A stretch of DNA of 30,563 bases from Planoprotostelium fungivorum (lineage: Eukaryota > Evosea > Variosea > Cavosteliida > Cavosteliaceae): positions 1 to 30,563 of the forward strand of contig MDYQ01000287.1 in the NCBI GenBank assembly GCA_003024175.1. The letters are read 5' to 3'. The translations under genes were made by a program, and so were the position numbers. Shown piece after piece: positions 11,711-21,936 of this stretch. Every line of letters begins with the position of its first letter. The first letter of the stretch is position 1. The notes under the pieces were generated by a model. It was not told the DNA's origin and did not search any database. It saw only the letters and a program-made list of their open reading frames with translations.

Positions 11711-12734
11711 ATGCTCGCCCAACTCCACACAGGATCTCGGTTGTTAACTGTCCAATCATTCACGAGATCAATCTCCAGACCAAGCGTTAAACAAACGATC
11801 AGATATGACCAGATCACCTTGAGAAACTCACGCTCGTTCTCCACTCCTCAGGGAGTCAAGGTGGCTCACCTTCTTTTAACTTCTGTAAAGTGACATCATT
11901 TCAAGTCAGAACAACAAGATCACGGATCGACTGGAGGTCAAAGGACAGGAAACGAGAAGAAGGAGGAACACAAAGAGGGAAATGACAGCAATCAGACGAT
12001 CAAGCAGAGTGGCAATAGCTTCGTTCGATTCTACAATAAGTCTCTTGAGACGCATCCCCTATTGAACAAAGTGAGTCGAGCCACTTCGTAGCACACCTCG
12101 GTGATGCTTGATTCAGGTAGTCACCTTTACGCTTCTCATGGGAGCAGGAGACGCTGTCGCCCAGATGAGTGGTGATGACGAATGGAGTTGGTCTAGATTC
12201 TTCCGCATGACCAGTCTCGCCGCCTTCTTCTCGGCTCCTATCCTTCACCTGGTGATCCATCTTCCCTCCTCAGAACTAACCTGTACAGTACTTCAAGGTA
12301 CTCGATAAAGTGATCGTGGGAAAGTGAGTGCGATAGATACGGATGATGTATTCATTCCATGCAGATCCAGCGCTGCCGTCTTTCAGAAGCTCGCTATCGA
12401 TCAATTCGCCTTTGCACCCATCAACTTGGCTGGTGAGTAGATTCTATACCGGTTGGTTTCTCATACAACTCAGGGTTCATGACTCTGTTGGGATTTATAG
12501 AGGGCGGAAGCTTAGAGAAGGGAATCGAAAAGGTGGGAAGGACATGAGGACTGTTGTTCATGGTTGTAGGTGAAGAAGGACTATTGGCCAACGATGAAAG
12601 CCAACTGGGTCTTGTGGCCCGCAGCTAACTTCATCAACTTCAAATTCATTTCTCCTCAACACAGACTGCTGTACGTCTCCTGCATCTCGTTTGTATGGAA
12701 CATCTACTTTTCTATCTTGGCCAACAAGAAGTAG
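11711..12734 (+). CDS. MPV17/PMP22-family membrane protein, probably mitochondrial
   Basis: Members of this family sit in the inner mitochondrial or peroxisomal membrane; MPV17/Sym1 may form a channel that supports mitochondrial DNA and metabolite balance. Exons 11711-11860, 11906-12070, 12117-12251, 12289-12323, 12365-12432, 12474-12532 and 12570-12734 give 258 residues. Residues 1-47 are rich in Arg, Ser and Thr without acidic residues until late, ending RNSRSFSTPQ, a typical presequence. A charged linker follows, then the family core: FVRFYNKSLETHPLLNK, LLMGAGDAVAQ, AIDQFAFAPINLAGF and the signature KANWVLWPAANFINFKFISP. It ends in LANKK. The Ser/Gln/Lys linker makes it longer than MPV17 (about 176). 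The presequence favours mitochondria over peroxisomes. Confidence 0.92.
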
Positions 12735-13292
12735 AATATCATAAAGATTGTTCGGAAATATTACAGTGCATTTATCTACTCACTGTGGTCTATGCACACC
12801 ACTTTCTAACCCTGCTGACTCATAGTTTCCACTCACCTCTTCTCTCTAGTTCACTGTCTATCTACTCGGCCATATGACCAGAAGCTTGCCTGACATCCGG
12901 ATTTGCAAGCCAATGGGCACCTGCCAGGAGGATATCAGCTTCGAAAACTGTAAGACGTTTCGCTCACCTCCTGATATCGTCACATCTCCGCACCTTCTAG
13001 TAGAGACTGTTGGTCATGCATCAGTCAGTCAGTTCACTTCATATATCTCCCAAATAGTGCCGTGCGGGGCATGAGCCGTTTCTATTGCGATACGGATCTG
13101 TTGTCCTGCCGTCCCTGAGTACCATCAGGTATCACCTGACCTTCTCTGTAGACAACATCGCCGGCGACCCCAGAAACTTCATCACCTCATGTCTTCTTGT
13201 CTGACAAGCTGGGAGGTTGGCGGAATATTTGTTGAAATTGGTTTTACAACGAGCATCACCTGCGACAAAACACAGAAGATCTCCTCCGGATC
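12735..13292. other. Intergenic spacer with a possible inverted-repeat fragment
   Basis: About 560 bp between the MPV17-like gene and UPF1. Around 12762-12780 the string AGTGCATTTATCTAC is identical to part of the terminal repeats of element C at 22.6 and 25.0 kb, with weaker likeness on both sides. This may be a worn solo end of that family. No gene is recognised here. Confidence 0.4.
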
Positions 13293-16200
13293 ATGCAGAA
13301 ATACTTTGGAGGACAACAGTCTAATTCTCAACAACCTCTTACGCAAGATGACGGTCTTTTGAACACGCAGCATGACATGAACTTTAATGATATGAGGGCA
13401 ACTCTCGAACCCATTGGAGTTGGAGTAGATCCCCAAGAATTCATGAGCTTTCTCGAATTCAACACACAAGGTTCAGACTACGGTATGCAAGATCCTTCAG
13501 TGGAGATGTACAGAAGAGAGGGGAGCTTATATGGAGCTTCTAATGTTGCGGACTTTGATGATCATTCGCTCTCCCAAGCGTCAAATTCTCAGCTGACTGG
13601 TAAGTCCTTCAGTATCATTGATTTGTGATTGCCCTCTGATGCCGCATGATAGGTTGGGCCACACAACCGTCCTCTCAGATGTCCAATTCGTCTTCTGTAC
13701 TGAGCCAGCAGAGTCTTGGAGGGTTGCCCCCGGCTCAAGCGAAGCACTACAACAATAGTAGCAAGGCCAAGCGAGACAACACATACAACAATTCGACAGT
13801 GAGATGATCGTCCTAAGAGATCTCTGACTGGAACAGAATTACACGAATGCACCTGGAGGGCCAGTGGCAAGCGCGAACAATTTGAAATTCGAAGACAACT
13901 TCGAGGAAATGTACGATTTTGACAGCAGAGAGAGAGAGGTTGATCTGCCTGAGCACGCCTGCCGTTATTGTGGCATTCACTCCCCTTCCTCGGTTGTCCG
14001 CTGCATCTTCCCAAATTGTAGAAAATGGTTCTGCAATGGAAGAGGTAATACCTCTGGCAGTCACATCATCAATCACCTTGTGAGAGCGAAACACAAGGAG
14101 GTGAGACGTGAGCCATCGATCTCTCTCAACAAGGAAGGTGTCACTGCACTCTGATTCTCCACTCGGAGAGACAATCCTCGAATGCTACAACTGTGGATGT
14201 CGCAATGTGTTCCTTTTGGGCTTCATTCCAGCCAAGACAGAGTCCGTCGTGGTTCTGCTGTGCAGAGACCCCTGTGCAAATGCTTCTGGATTGAAGGACA
14301 TGAACTGGGATCTCTCTCAGTGGCTTCCTTTGATCGAGGATCGATGCTTCTTACCTTGGTTAGTCAAGATCCCCACAGAGCAGGAGCAACTCCGAGCGAG
14401 ACAGATCAGTGCTCAGCAGATCAACAAACTGGAGGAGCTGTGGAAGAGCAACCCAGAGAGCACGTTGGAGGATCTCGAGAAACCAGGTGAGGCCAAGAAG
14501 GAGAGGAGAGAAATGACAAAGGAAAGGAGTGGATGATGAACCACAACCCGTGATGCTGAGATACGAGGATGCATATCAGTACCAGAACATCTTCGGTCCT
14601 CTGGTCAAATTGGAGGCTGACTACGATAAGAGAATGAAGGAGAGTCAGACACAAGACGGAGTGGTGATTCGATGGGATATGGGACTCAACAAGAAGAGAG
14701 TCGCTCACTTTTTATTCCCAAAGGCCGACAACGAGCTCAGACTCGTACCCGGAGACGAATTGAGATTGAGGTGACATCATCCAGATCTCCTGCTCATTTC
14801 TCACCTCCTTCAGATACAATGGAGATGCCAGTCACCCGTGGCAATGCGTAGGACACGTCATCAAATTGACGAGTGAGTGTGCTGCACAGACGAAGACCGT
14901 AGACTGAATGAGACAGACGAGGAAGTAGCTTTAGAATTGAGGAACAACCAGGGAGTCCCCGTGGACCAAACCCATGGATTCAGTGTGGACTTTGTGTGGA
15001 AATCGACATCCTTCGATCGAATGCAGGCGGCGATGAAGACCTTTGCAGTGGATGAGACATCCGTCAGTGGATACATCTACCACAGACTCTTGGGACACGA
15101 TGTGGAATCTCAGACCCTCAGACCCACCCTTCCTAAGAGATTCTCCGCTCCTGGATTACCCGAGCTGAACCACTCTCAAGTGTTTGCCGTGAAGACAGTG
15201 CTTCAGAAGTCCCTGACACTGATCCAAGTGAGATCTTGTGTAGAAAAAGGCTGAATCATGGTAGGGTCCTCCAGGTACGGGAAAGACCGTGACATCTGCA
15301 TCCATCGTGTATCAGCTGGTGCAGCAGAACCAAGGACAGGTGTTGGTCTGTGCTCCATCGAATGTGGCCGTGGATCAGTTGACAGAGAAGATCCACGCAT
15401 CTGGCCTCAAGGTGGTGCGTCTCTGTGCCAAGAGCAGAGAGGCCGTCAATTCCCCCGTAGAGTTCCTCACCCTTCATTACCAAGTCAGACACTTGGACAC
15501 AACGGACAAGTCTGAACTACACAAGCTTCAACAGCTCAAGGATGAGCAGGTAATTCTTCTGTATCTTTGCATGTTGTCTTCTGTCGTTGCGTGTTCAAAA
15601 TCACATATGCAGTAACATGGAGAATATAAATAACACGAGGCAGGGAGAATTGTCATCAGCTGATGAGAAGCGATACAAATCGCTCAAGCGCGGAGCCGAG
15701 AGAGATGTCTTGATGGTGAGATAGGAGTGGTTGCGTGACTGACGAGGTCAGAATGCGGACGTCATCTGCTGTACCTGTGTGGGTGCAGGGGACCCCAGAC
15801 TGTCTAATCTGCGATTCAGACAAGTGCTCATCGATGAGTCCACACAGGCCACAGAGCCCGAATGTCTGATCCCCCTCATTTTGGGAGCGAAGCAAGTCAT
15901 CCTCGTGGGAGACCACTGCCAGCTGGGTGAGATGTCATGGATCTTTGTCAAGGTCTAGATCTCATCTAGACAGGACCCGTCATCATGTGCAAGAAGGCAG
16001 CGAAGGCGGGATTATCTCAGTCCTTGTTCGAGAGACTCGTGATCCTGGGCATCAAGCCCATTCGGCTTCAGGTTCAGTACAGAATGCACCCTTGCCTGTC
16101 AGAGTTCCCCTCCAACACCTTCTACGAGGGAACACTGCAAAACGGTGAGAGGTTCAGAGAGAGAAAACTGAGAGGTGCAGGTGTGACGATCAACGAGAGA

Positions 16201-17677
16201 TTGTACAAGGGGATCGACTTTCCCTGGCCAGTGCCCAACAAGCCTATGTTCTTCTATTACTGTCTGGGGCAGGAAGAAATATCAGCTTCTGGTACATCCT
16301 ATCTCAATCGTACAGAGGCCACCACTTGCGAGAAGATTGTCACTCACTTTTTGAAGAGTGGTGTGAATCCATCTCAGATTGGCGTCATCACTCCCTATGA
16401 AGGTGCTCTATACATTCTCTTTACTCTCACTTTACTCTCTTCACTCATTCTACTCTCTTCACTCATTCTACTTCACTCACTTGCTCACCTCTGAGGGATG
16501 AACTGACTGGTACGAACAGGTCAGAGGGCGTACATTGTCAACTACATGCAGAGGACTGGATCACTGAGACCCCAATTGTACAAGGAGATTGAGGTGAGAG
16601 CAGAGGGAGGAGAGAGAGTGAAGAGATCAGGTGGCCAGTGTGGATTCCTTCCAGGGAAGAGAGAAGGACTTCATCATCTTGTCTTGCGTGCGATCCAACG
16701 AACACCAAGGCATCGGTTTCCTCAATGACCCCAGAAGGCTCAACGTCGCTTTGACTCGTTCCAGATACGGTCTTGTCATCTTGGGTAATCCCAAAGTCCT
16801 CTCTAAGGTACTTTCATCTTCTCTCTTATCTTCTCTCTTATCTTTTCATCTTCTCTCTTATCTCCTCTCTTATCTTCTCTCTTATCTTTTCATCTTCTCT
16901 CTTATCTCCTCTCTTATCTTCCCTCTTATCTTTTCATCTTCTCTCTTATCTTTTCATCTTCTCTCTTATCTTTTCATCTTCTCTCTTATCTCCTCTCTTA
17001 TCTTCTCTCTTATCTTTTCATCTTCTCTCTTATCTTTTCATCTTCTGTCCTTTCTTCTTCTCATCCTTTGTGCTTCTTTTGATCTCTCCCAGCAACCCTT
17101 GTGGAATAATCTTCTGGTCCACTTCAAAGAGAATGAGACTCTAGTCGAGGGCCCTCTGAACAACCTGAAACAGTCCATGGTACAGTTCTCTAAGCCAAAG
17201 AAGTTCTTCCCCGAGAAGTCATTCGAGTTTAAGGCGGACTATTCTGCCCCTGGTGGTGCTTACGATAGACGTCTTCCTCAAGACAACCACGCTGGTATGC
17301 TATCCTCCATCTCATCTTTCTATCTCTATCTCATTCATACTGCATTCTTTGTTTCGATCTGCTCTCTGACAAGGAACAGACAAATCGAAGACGAACGGAA
17401 ACAGAGGAAACAACACAAATAATGGAAGGACAGGCAACAATGCCAATTACACCAAAGGAGGGTTCTTCTCGCAGCAGAACGTGGGATCCCAGCTGCCAGC
17501 TAGCCAGATGTCCTACAACATGTCCCAACCTTTATCTCAATCAGACAGACCAGGAGCGGACTTCTCTCAGGTATACCTAAGATGAAAGGAGACAAAGACT
17601 GACTTTAAAAGGAGACCTTTCATGAGGATCCGAGCTTCAAGTATTTGTCCCAACCATTCAGCGAGTCTCAGTACTGA
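13293..17677 (+). CDS. UPF1: UPF1 RNA helicase (nonsense-mediated decay)
   Basis: UPF1 is the ATP-dependent SF1 helicase at the centre of nonsense-mediated mRNA decay. Sixteen exons (13293-13599, 13653-13798, 13837-14100, 14138-14486, 14527-14770, 14814-14872, 14917-15227, 15265-15549, 15644-15715, 15752-15926, 15974-16402, 16520-16593, 16631-16807, 17093-17294, 17380-17570, 17612-17677) join into 1116 residues, near the human length. The Cys/His-rich UPF2-binding domain starts near residue 193 ([38 protein letters not shown]). Domain 1B follows, then Walker A GPPGTGKT at 561-568, DEST near 707, [19 protein letters not shown] and [13 protein letters not shown]. The zinc domain has the extra Cys spacing and wording of plant-type UPF1. 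The N and C termini are Ser/Gln-rich with repeated SQ pairs, including a final FSESQY, the expected SMG1-type phosphorylation sites. Confidence 0.97.
16403..16519 (+). repeat. UPF1 intron 11 with short tandem repeats
   Basis: This 117-nt intron contains a unit of about 18 nt (TCTCTTCACTCATTCTAC) that occurs twice in tandem, with partial copies beside it. The DNA is pyrimidine-rich on the coding strand. Confidence 0.6.
16808..17092 (+). repeat. UPF1 intron 13, CT-rich satellite-like array
   Basis: This is the longest intron of the gene (285 nt), filled with units built from TTTTCATC, TTCTCTC and TTATC about 10-20 nt apart. The array is stop-free in more than one frame and so gives long Leu/Ser/Phe open frames that are not genes. 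The exon edges on each side (LGNPKVLSK and QPLWNNLL) join perfectly to the UPF1 family sequence, so this is an intron. Confidence 0.85.
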
Positions 17678-17897
17678 GAGAAGTCTATTCTATAACCAGA
17701 GGCTCTATCTATGTACATCCGTGCTGGTCTGCTCTCACTCATCCTTGACGCTTTCCAAGCATCAGAGACAGTATATATCGAACGTATATTGGGATGGATG
17801 TCCAAAGTGATTGTCTTGTGCCGCTCATGTTCATCAATAAATCCTCTTCATTATTTTCCATTTTCAGATCTGATCTCATCGCACATCACGCAGATTG
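17678..17897. other. UPF1 3' UTR and spacer
   Basis: Non-coding. An AATAAA hexamer at 17836-17841 is a likely polyadenylation signal for UPF1. No calponin-homology exon for the next gene is visible in this space. Confidence 0.5.
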
Positions 17898-18175
17898 ATG
17901 AATAGCTCTGAGATGAATGGACAGAGAGTGAAGGAATTGGAAGAGTTACACAGGACTCTCGATGAGGATCTCACTCGAAGATTGCAGGGTCCAGCGCAAG
18001 AGTTGCGTCGTTTTCAATCGGAGAGAGACTTTTACTTCAAAAAGCTAAGGAGAATCGAGCAAGTGAGAGCCTCCATTCTGCGGAAGAGTCTTACATGCAA
18101 CAGTTGCTTCGAGACCATCCGGAACTCGAATGCTCGAGGGAGCTGTTGTCAATCCTGAGTAGTTCGAATAGCTGA
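17898..18175 (+). CDS. EB1 C-terminal-domain-only protein
   Basis: Two exons, 17898-18062 and 18089-18175, give 83 residues. The first exon is a predicted coiled coil (VKELEELHRTLDEDLTRRL) leading into ERDFYFKKLRRIEQ, which matches the EB-homology motif of microtubule plus-end proteins EB1/MAPRE, where Phe-Tyr-Phe and Lys-Le-Arg mark the start of the hydrophobic cargo pocket. The second exon continues as a short helix (ELLSILSSSNS). In EB1 this domain dimerises and recruits SxIP partners, while a separate N-terminal calponin-homology domain binds microtubules. No such domain is encoded upstream: the UPF1 stop is 220 bp away. The intron is only 26 nt and its removal keeps the frame. The protein may regulate full-length EB by dimerising with it, or be a remnant. 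Confidence 0.6.
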
Positions 18176-18311
18176 CTCCCTTTGAATGGAGTGACGGTTC
18201 GTCCCAAGATCGGGAGCCTCCTACCAATTTCCATGTACCCTGGTTCCAACGATCCTTCATATTCAAAGCACGCAAGCTTCTCTCAATCCACCACGAACGC
18301 ACGTAGAAACA

Positions 18312-19562
18312 ATGGAACCCATCACAGACCCCCTGGACAACCCCGAGCAGCTTTTGCAGCTGCGGAGTTCCGGAGTGGGTGTCACCTCCAACGGTAACTT
18401 TCGAACCGCCTTCGGCGGTGAACTCGGAGCCACCTTTGAACGTGAACCGAACGGCTGTGCCAAGCCGTCAGAGACCCAAGCATACGCCCTAGCCAACCAC
18501 TACGGTCTGACACTTCGATTCAAGCAGTCTCTGCACGTGTACATTGTCGAGGGCAGAGACATCTCCCCCAGAAGTAGAAAGTCGAGGGATCCCACGACAT
18601 ACTGCAAGGTGAGAGATGGTTCACAATGTCACTCAACATCCAAGATCAAATTCCACAAGCAGAAGATGCGCACAGAGGTGCACCGAAAGACATGCAATCC
18701 CAAGTGGGACAAGTTCAGTTCATTCCAAGTATCCTCCATGAACTTGGATAAAAAGTTAGAGATCCAGGTCATCCAAACGTCTACGATGGGCTCTAAGAAG
18801 GTGACCCCTCGATCGTCCTCATCTCATTCGTTCAGGTCATTGGCGTGGGATACTGCTCATTGCAGCGACTCTCCGCCAGCGAGACAAATCAGTTGTGGGT
18901 TGACCTGCGAATGCCCGAGCATTACCAACACAGCACATCCAAGCTGAGGTGTACAGATAAAGACACTTGCCTGGGAGAGGTGCGGTTCGATGGATGAATC
19001 TTCCTCTCGAACTCTTCTGATGGATGCAGGTCAAATTGAATCTGACATTCTCCCCTCCTTCAGTAGACAATTTCGTATTCCATTACACGTACCAGACCGA
19101 TTGCGTGCGTCTAGTGGACGTGTCAGGAACGGAATACATCTTAGATGGCAGAACATCCCCCTTCTGTCACTCTTGGACTCTCTTCCGAAAGGCTGATCAG
19201 CCTATCCCCCTCGTGGTCGTCCGTCGCTCGGTCATCATGTCTCTCTTTGAGTTCTTTGACCCTCCAACGGGGGACATCAAGGGTCCCAATCGGATGACCC
19301 TCGTCCCTCAATCGATCGGCAAAAAGTTGGATGTCATTTCAGGAGGAACAAGGTGCCGTCATCCACAGATACATCAGAGTGATTCACCCTCTACAGCATA
19401 GGATACATCTGGAACAACAAGATGAAGACAACGGACAGATCAAAGAAGTTGATTGCGCAATTGGACCCTTCCGAAGGAACATTGACCATCTCACCGTCAT
19501 TTGCCAACCTCCCCTACATTATGGCTGCAATGATTGTCAACCACTCGTGTGTCTCCATCTAA
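18312..19562 (+). CDS. C2 domain plus tubby-C/LURP-one-like domain protein
   Basis: Four exons (18312-18800, 18836-18979, 19030-19352, 19397-19562) give 373 residues ending in TAA with AATAAA just after. Residues about 70-220 form a C2 domain: SLHVYIVEGRDI, SRDPTTYCKV, HRKTCNPKWDKFSSFQV, ETNQLWVDLRM and GEVKLNLTF, with several Asp residues that could bind Ca2+ and phospholipid. The rest, about residues 220-373, resembles the tubby C-terminal-like fold shared by LURP-one and phospholipid scramblases: VRLVDVSGTEYIL, FCHSWTLFRK, LVVVRRSVIMSLFEFFDPPTG, GTLTISPSFANL and a closing hydrophobic helix before NHSCVSI. The C2 call is firm; the second is from pattern only. A membrane-recruited lipid-binding protein is likely. 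Confidence 0.72.
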
Positions 19563-19636
19563 TATATCAATAAACTCAAGTGCTGAGGCTGGAAGATACT
19601 TGGATTTCAATTGTGCTGTTTTGAGTTGACACCACA

Positions 19637-19787
19637 CATCATAGTAAAAGGGGGTATTATAGTCCATTTCTCTACAACTCTCCTCGCACTGAATGCTTGC
19701 CTCCTGTGTTCTGTTTGGTAATCCTCTGCAAAACATTTGTAAGTGTTTGCGCGCTGTACTCGCTTTATACAGTCTGTGTGGAAATCT
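19637..19787 (+). repeat. Left terminal repeat of copy A (family repeat)
   Basis: About 150 bp, closely matched by 21937-22087 in copy B and, in opposite orientation, by about 24867-25017 in copy C. It contains a TATTATA box and a good 5' splice-like string TTTGTAAGTG, so it could supply promoter or splice signals. Confidence 0.8.
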
Positions 19788-19980
19788 AGACACTCAAATC
19801 ACACAAAAGACACAAATGAGGCAAAAGGCATTTCTCAAAAATATGTTGAGCGAGTCTACACCTGAGCTTGCTCTGAGTGTCTGTGCAAAATTTGTTACAC
19901 ACAATTTTGCACAAGAGAGAGTGCACCAAGTGATCAAATTCGTAAATCAGCATCAAATTCAAATGCGTTTATGTAATTGA
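19693..19980 (+). CDS. Open frame inside element A
   Basis: 95 codons starting inside the left terminal repeat. Its second half reads as a soluble amphipathic protein (LSESTPELALSVCAKF). The start codon is kept in copy B, but there the frame closes early. I do not recognise it. It may be coding sequence of the element or chance. Confidence 0.22.
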   Translation: MLASCVLFGNPLQNICKCLRAVLALYSLCGNLDTQITQKTQMRQKAFLKNMLSESTPELALSVCAKFVTHNFAQERVHQVIKFVNQHQIQMRLCN

Positions 19981-20009
19981 CTTGGAATGCATTGCCAGGT
20001 CAGGTTCTG

Positions 20010-20105
20010 TTAGCGACCACCATAGCCATAGCCAACATTGGTAGAACCACTTCCAAAAGGTGTATAAGGTTTGGATGTAGTAGGCTTGGTATTCTTTCCA
20101 GACAT
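20010..20105 (-). CDS. 31-codon frame in element A
   Basis: A short minus-strand frame with a Thr/Ser/Pro/Gly-rich, low-hydrophobicity sequence ending GYGYGGR. It starts just downstream of the block shared with copy B. Copy B has a different open frame, 22323-22120, starting at the equivalent place. Function unknown; it may not be expressed. Confidence 0.2.
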   Translation of the reverse strand: MSGKNTKPTTSKPYTPFGSGSTNVGYGYGGR

Positions 20106-20435
20106 GAGTGTTTGTTTGTGTGTTCACTTGAAAATGAGCGTTTCCTCACGTAGAACAATAAATTCCCTCTTCCTTTGCTTCCGCCATGAGACCACCATGA
20201 GGGCAGTCCGCCACAACGGATTCTAAGAGACAGAGTAGAATTGTAACTCCGTTTCATATGAATGGTGGTCATGCGTGATTGGTCCCACCATCACATGATC
20301 TTTGTTGTTTTCCCCTTGGTTCAAAGAAAAAAAGCGCAAATCGTCTCATGATCTACCTCGAAGCCTCCAAATTACAGACATGCAGCGTGATGATGATAAT
20401 CCTCATTTCATACCTCTCCATTAGCCCAACTCACA

Positions 20436-20543
20436 ATGTCCTGCACCTACTCGTCCTGCAGAACCTGATCGTGTAACACCTAGCAGTCCATATGATCCTA
20501 CTTTTCCTGGACCTTGAGGTTAATCCTGAGTAACTTGAATAAA
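20436..20543 (+). other. Pro-rich exon-like stretch with AATAAA in element A
   Basis: After an AG at 20433-20434 a plus-strand frame reads about 28 codons rich in Pro and Thr, ends in TGA near 20518 and is followed by AATAAA at 20538-20543. It looks like a terminal exon, but no upstream exon can be assigned with confidence. Confidence 0.22.
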
Positions 20544-20633
20544 GATCTCTCATATCTAAATCTCGTCCTTTCTGCTAGGTCCGCCCTTGAATATTTTTGT
20601 TTTTAGTATTCACATCTTTGGCACTGTTGTGAT

Positions 20634-20690
20634 AACACAGGAGGCAAGCATTCAGTGCGAGGAGATATAATACCCCCTTTTACTATGATG
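20634..20690 (-). repeat. Right terminal inverted repeat of copy A
   Basis: Reverse complement of the left end, with an 18-19 bp internal deletion after TATTATA. It is followed at once by the duplicated CCACA. Confidence 0.82.
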
Positions 20691-20737
20691 CCACACGTTT
20701 TATTCGTGCAAAACACGGGAAAACTTATCATCACGAG

Positions 20738-21696
20738 ATGGGGGACGATGAGGAATCCTATGGGTAAGGCTTTTGTGTGAAATTGTATTGAGGAGAATTT
20801 AGCATTCACAATTTTTGTGAGGCCGAACAGATTGAGATTGGTCCATTCACCTTCCCACGATTTGAGCGATGCAAAACATTACCACCTGACGATCTTGGAG
20901 CCTTTTTAGCAGGCATCAGAGATCTCACGGGTATGCAGGTAAGTTGCGTTGTTAGATGCGCAGTGACACAATAAGTTGTGGCCAGGCGCCTTTGTGTTGA
21001 GTAATCACATCATCTCAAACAGAGAATTCTTTCAAGATAAGAACATTCTCGAAGTGGGCTCAGGCTCAGGTGCAGACCGTTTACAGTTTTGAGCTGACAC
21101 AACAGGTTTGAGTGGTCTGACATTGGCGAGATGCTTGGGAGACACAAAGAGAGTGATTTTATCTGATCGGAACATAGACGTGCTCACTCTTTTGCAACGA
21201 AATGTTCAACAGAATCTCTCTGAAGGTGAGCTGAGATATTCACTTATGAACGGATATTAATGTTTGAACAGAGATTCAACAAAAGGTCCACGTTGGAAAA
21301 CTAGATTGGGGAAAGCCATTACAGGCAAGCAATCTGTCTTCGATAATCAATGTCGATCTATTGGATGGTGTGGATTTGATCGTCGGTTGTGATATCATGT
21401 GAGTGTCTTGAGCAGATGAATTTTGACACATGAGTAGATACTGTCACCCAGCAGTAGAACTATTATTCCAGACAATGAAAGAAATTGGCCAGTTGCCGCA
21501 CGCCCTCCCAAAATTATATTTCTTGGTGGTTTGGGATCGTTTGTTCAAAAATCCTGAGAGCAATCTATATGAGGCATCAGAGAGACATGGGTTTCATCTG
21601 CAGAGCGAACAAGACATTCAAGATAGAAGAGTTGCTCTCTTTGTTCGAGTTAACACAAGCGCTAACAGGTGCAGTGCCATTTTCTCAGGAGATTAG
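20738..21696 (+). CDS. Family-16 protein lysine methyltransferase (METTL21/22, EEF2KMT-like)
   Basis: A SAM-dependent seven-strand methyltransferase of the group that modifies lysines of chaperones and elongation factors. Exons are 20738-20763, 20803-20938, 20976-21069, 21106-21225, 21272-21398 and 21438-21696, giving 253 residues. The family's LWP motif is rebuilt across the second intron (MQLWPGAFVLSNHI). Motif I is LEVGSGSGLSGLTLAR, followed by VILSDRN and, further on, LIVGCDIIYCHPAVELL, the D-x-x-Y post-motif II. The C terminus VALFVRVNTSA is the usual last strand. Alternatively a 20-nt intron (21669-21688) could extend the protein to a TAG at 21942-21944, which lies inside the first bases of element B; that tail has no known domain. 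The substrate cannot be told. Confidence 0.85.
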
Positions 21697-21936
21697 GAAA
21701 TGTGATTGCGGCAGATCCACCATCATCTGAGACTGGAACAGAGGAGATCCATATGCCCTCCAATGTTAAACAGGTTTCTCATCATGAGCACGTACATCTT
21801 GATGATAAAAGCACAGTCGTCAACTTCTCTTTGTTCATTAAGTTCACTTTACCAGCAACCGTTAACAGGCATTTAAACATGGAGAATAGCTCATCAGAAT
21901 TTGGAAGTCATCAACAGAGATCTAGGTATTCAGGTT

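Larger units (their letters stand above)
19637..20690. mobile_element. TIR element copy A, complete, 1054 bp
   Basis: The ends are inverted repeats starting CATCATAGTAAAAGGGGG. The first 25 bases match perfectly, then the right end lacks about 18 bases found in the left, then some 32 more bases match. The element is flanked by a perfect 5-bp duplication CCACA at 19632-19636 and 20691-20695. It lies in the spacer between the C2 gene and the methyltransferase gene, 47 bp before the latter's ATG. The interior carries small open frames on both strands and a block at 20161-20300 shared with copy B. No transposase is encoded, so it is non-autonomous. A 5-bp duplication fits retroviral-type integrases and a few DNA transposon groups. 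Confidence 0.82.

Noticed and set aside
11524-11844. 106-codon minus-strand frame with hydrophobic stretches
   Set aside because: It overlaps the mitochondrial presequence exon of the MPV17-like gene in antisense and matches no family.
12874-13074. 66-codon frame upstream of UPF1
   Set aside because: No family likeness, no splice link to UPF1, and UPF1 already has a fitting start at 13293.
13589-14014. 141-codon minus-strand frame over UPF1 exons
   Set aside because: Antisense of UPF1 exons 2-3 and crosses their splice sites.
16631-17422. Long plus-strand frame of 263 codons with many Leu/Ser repeats
   Set aside because: It is a UPF1 exon running on through the CT-rich intron; the repeat part is intronic.
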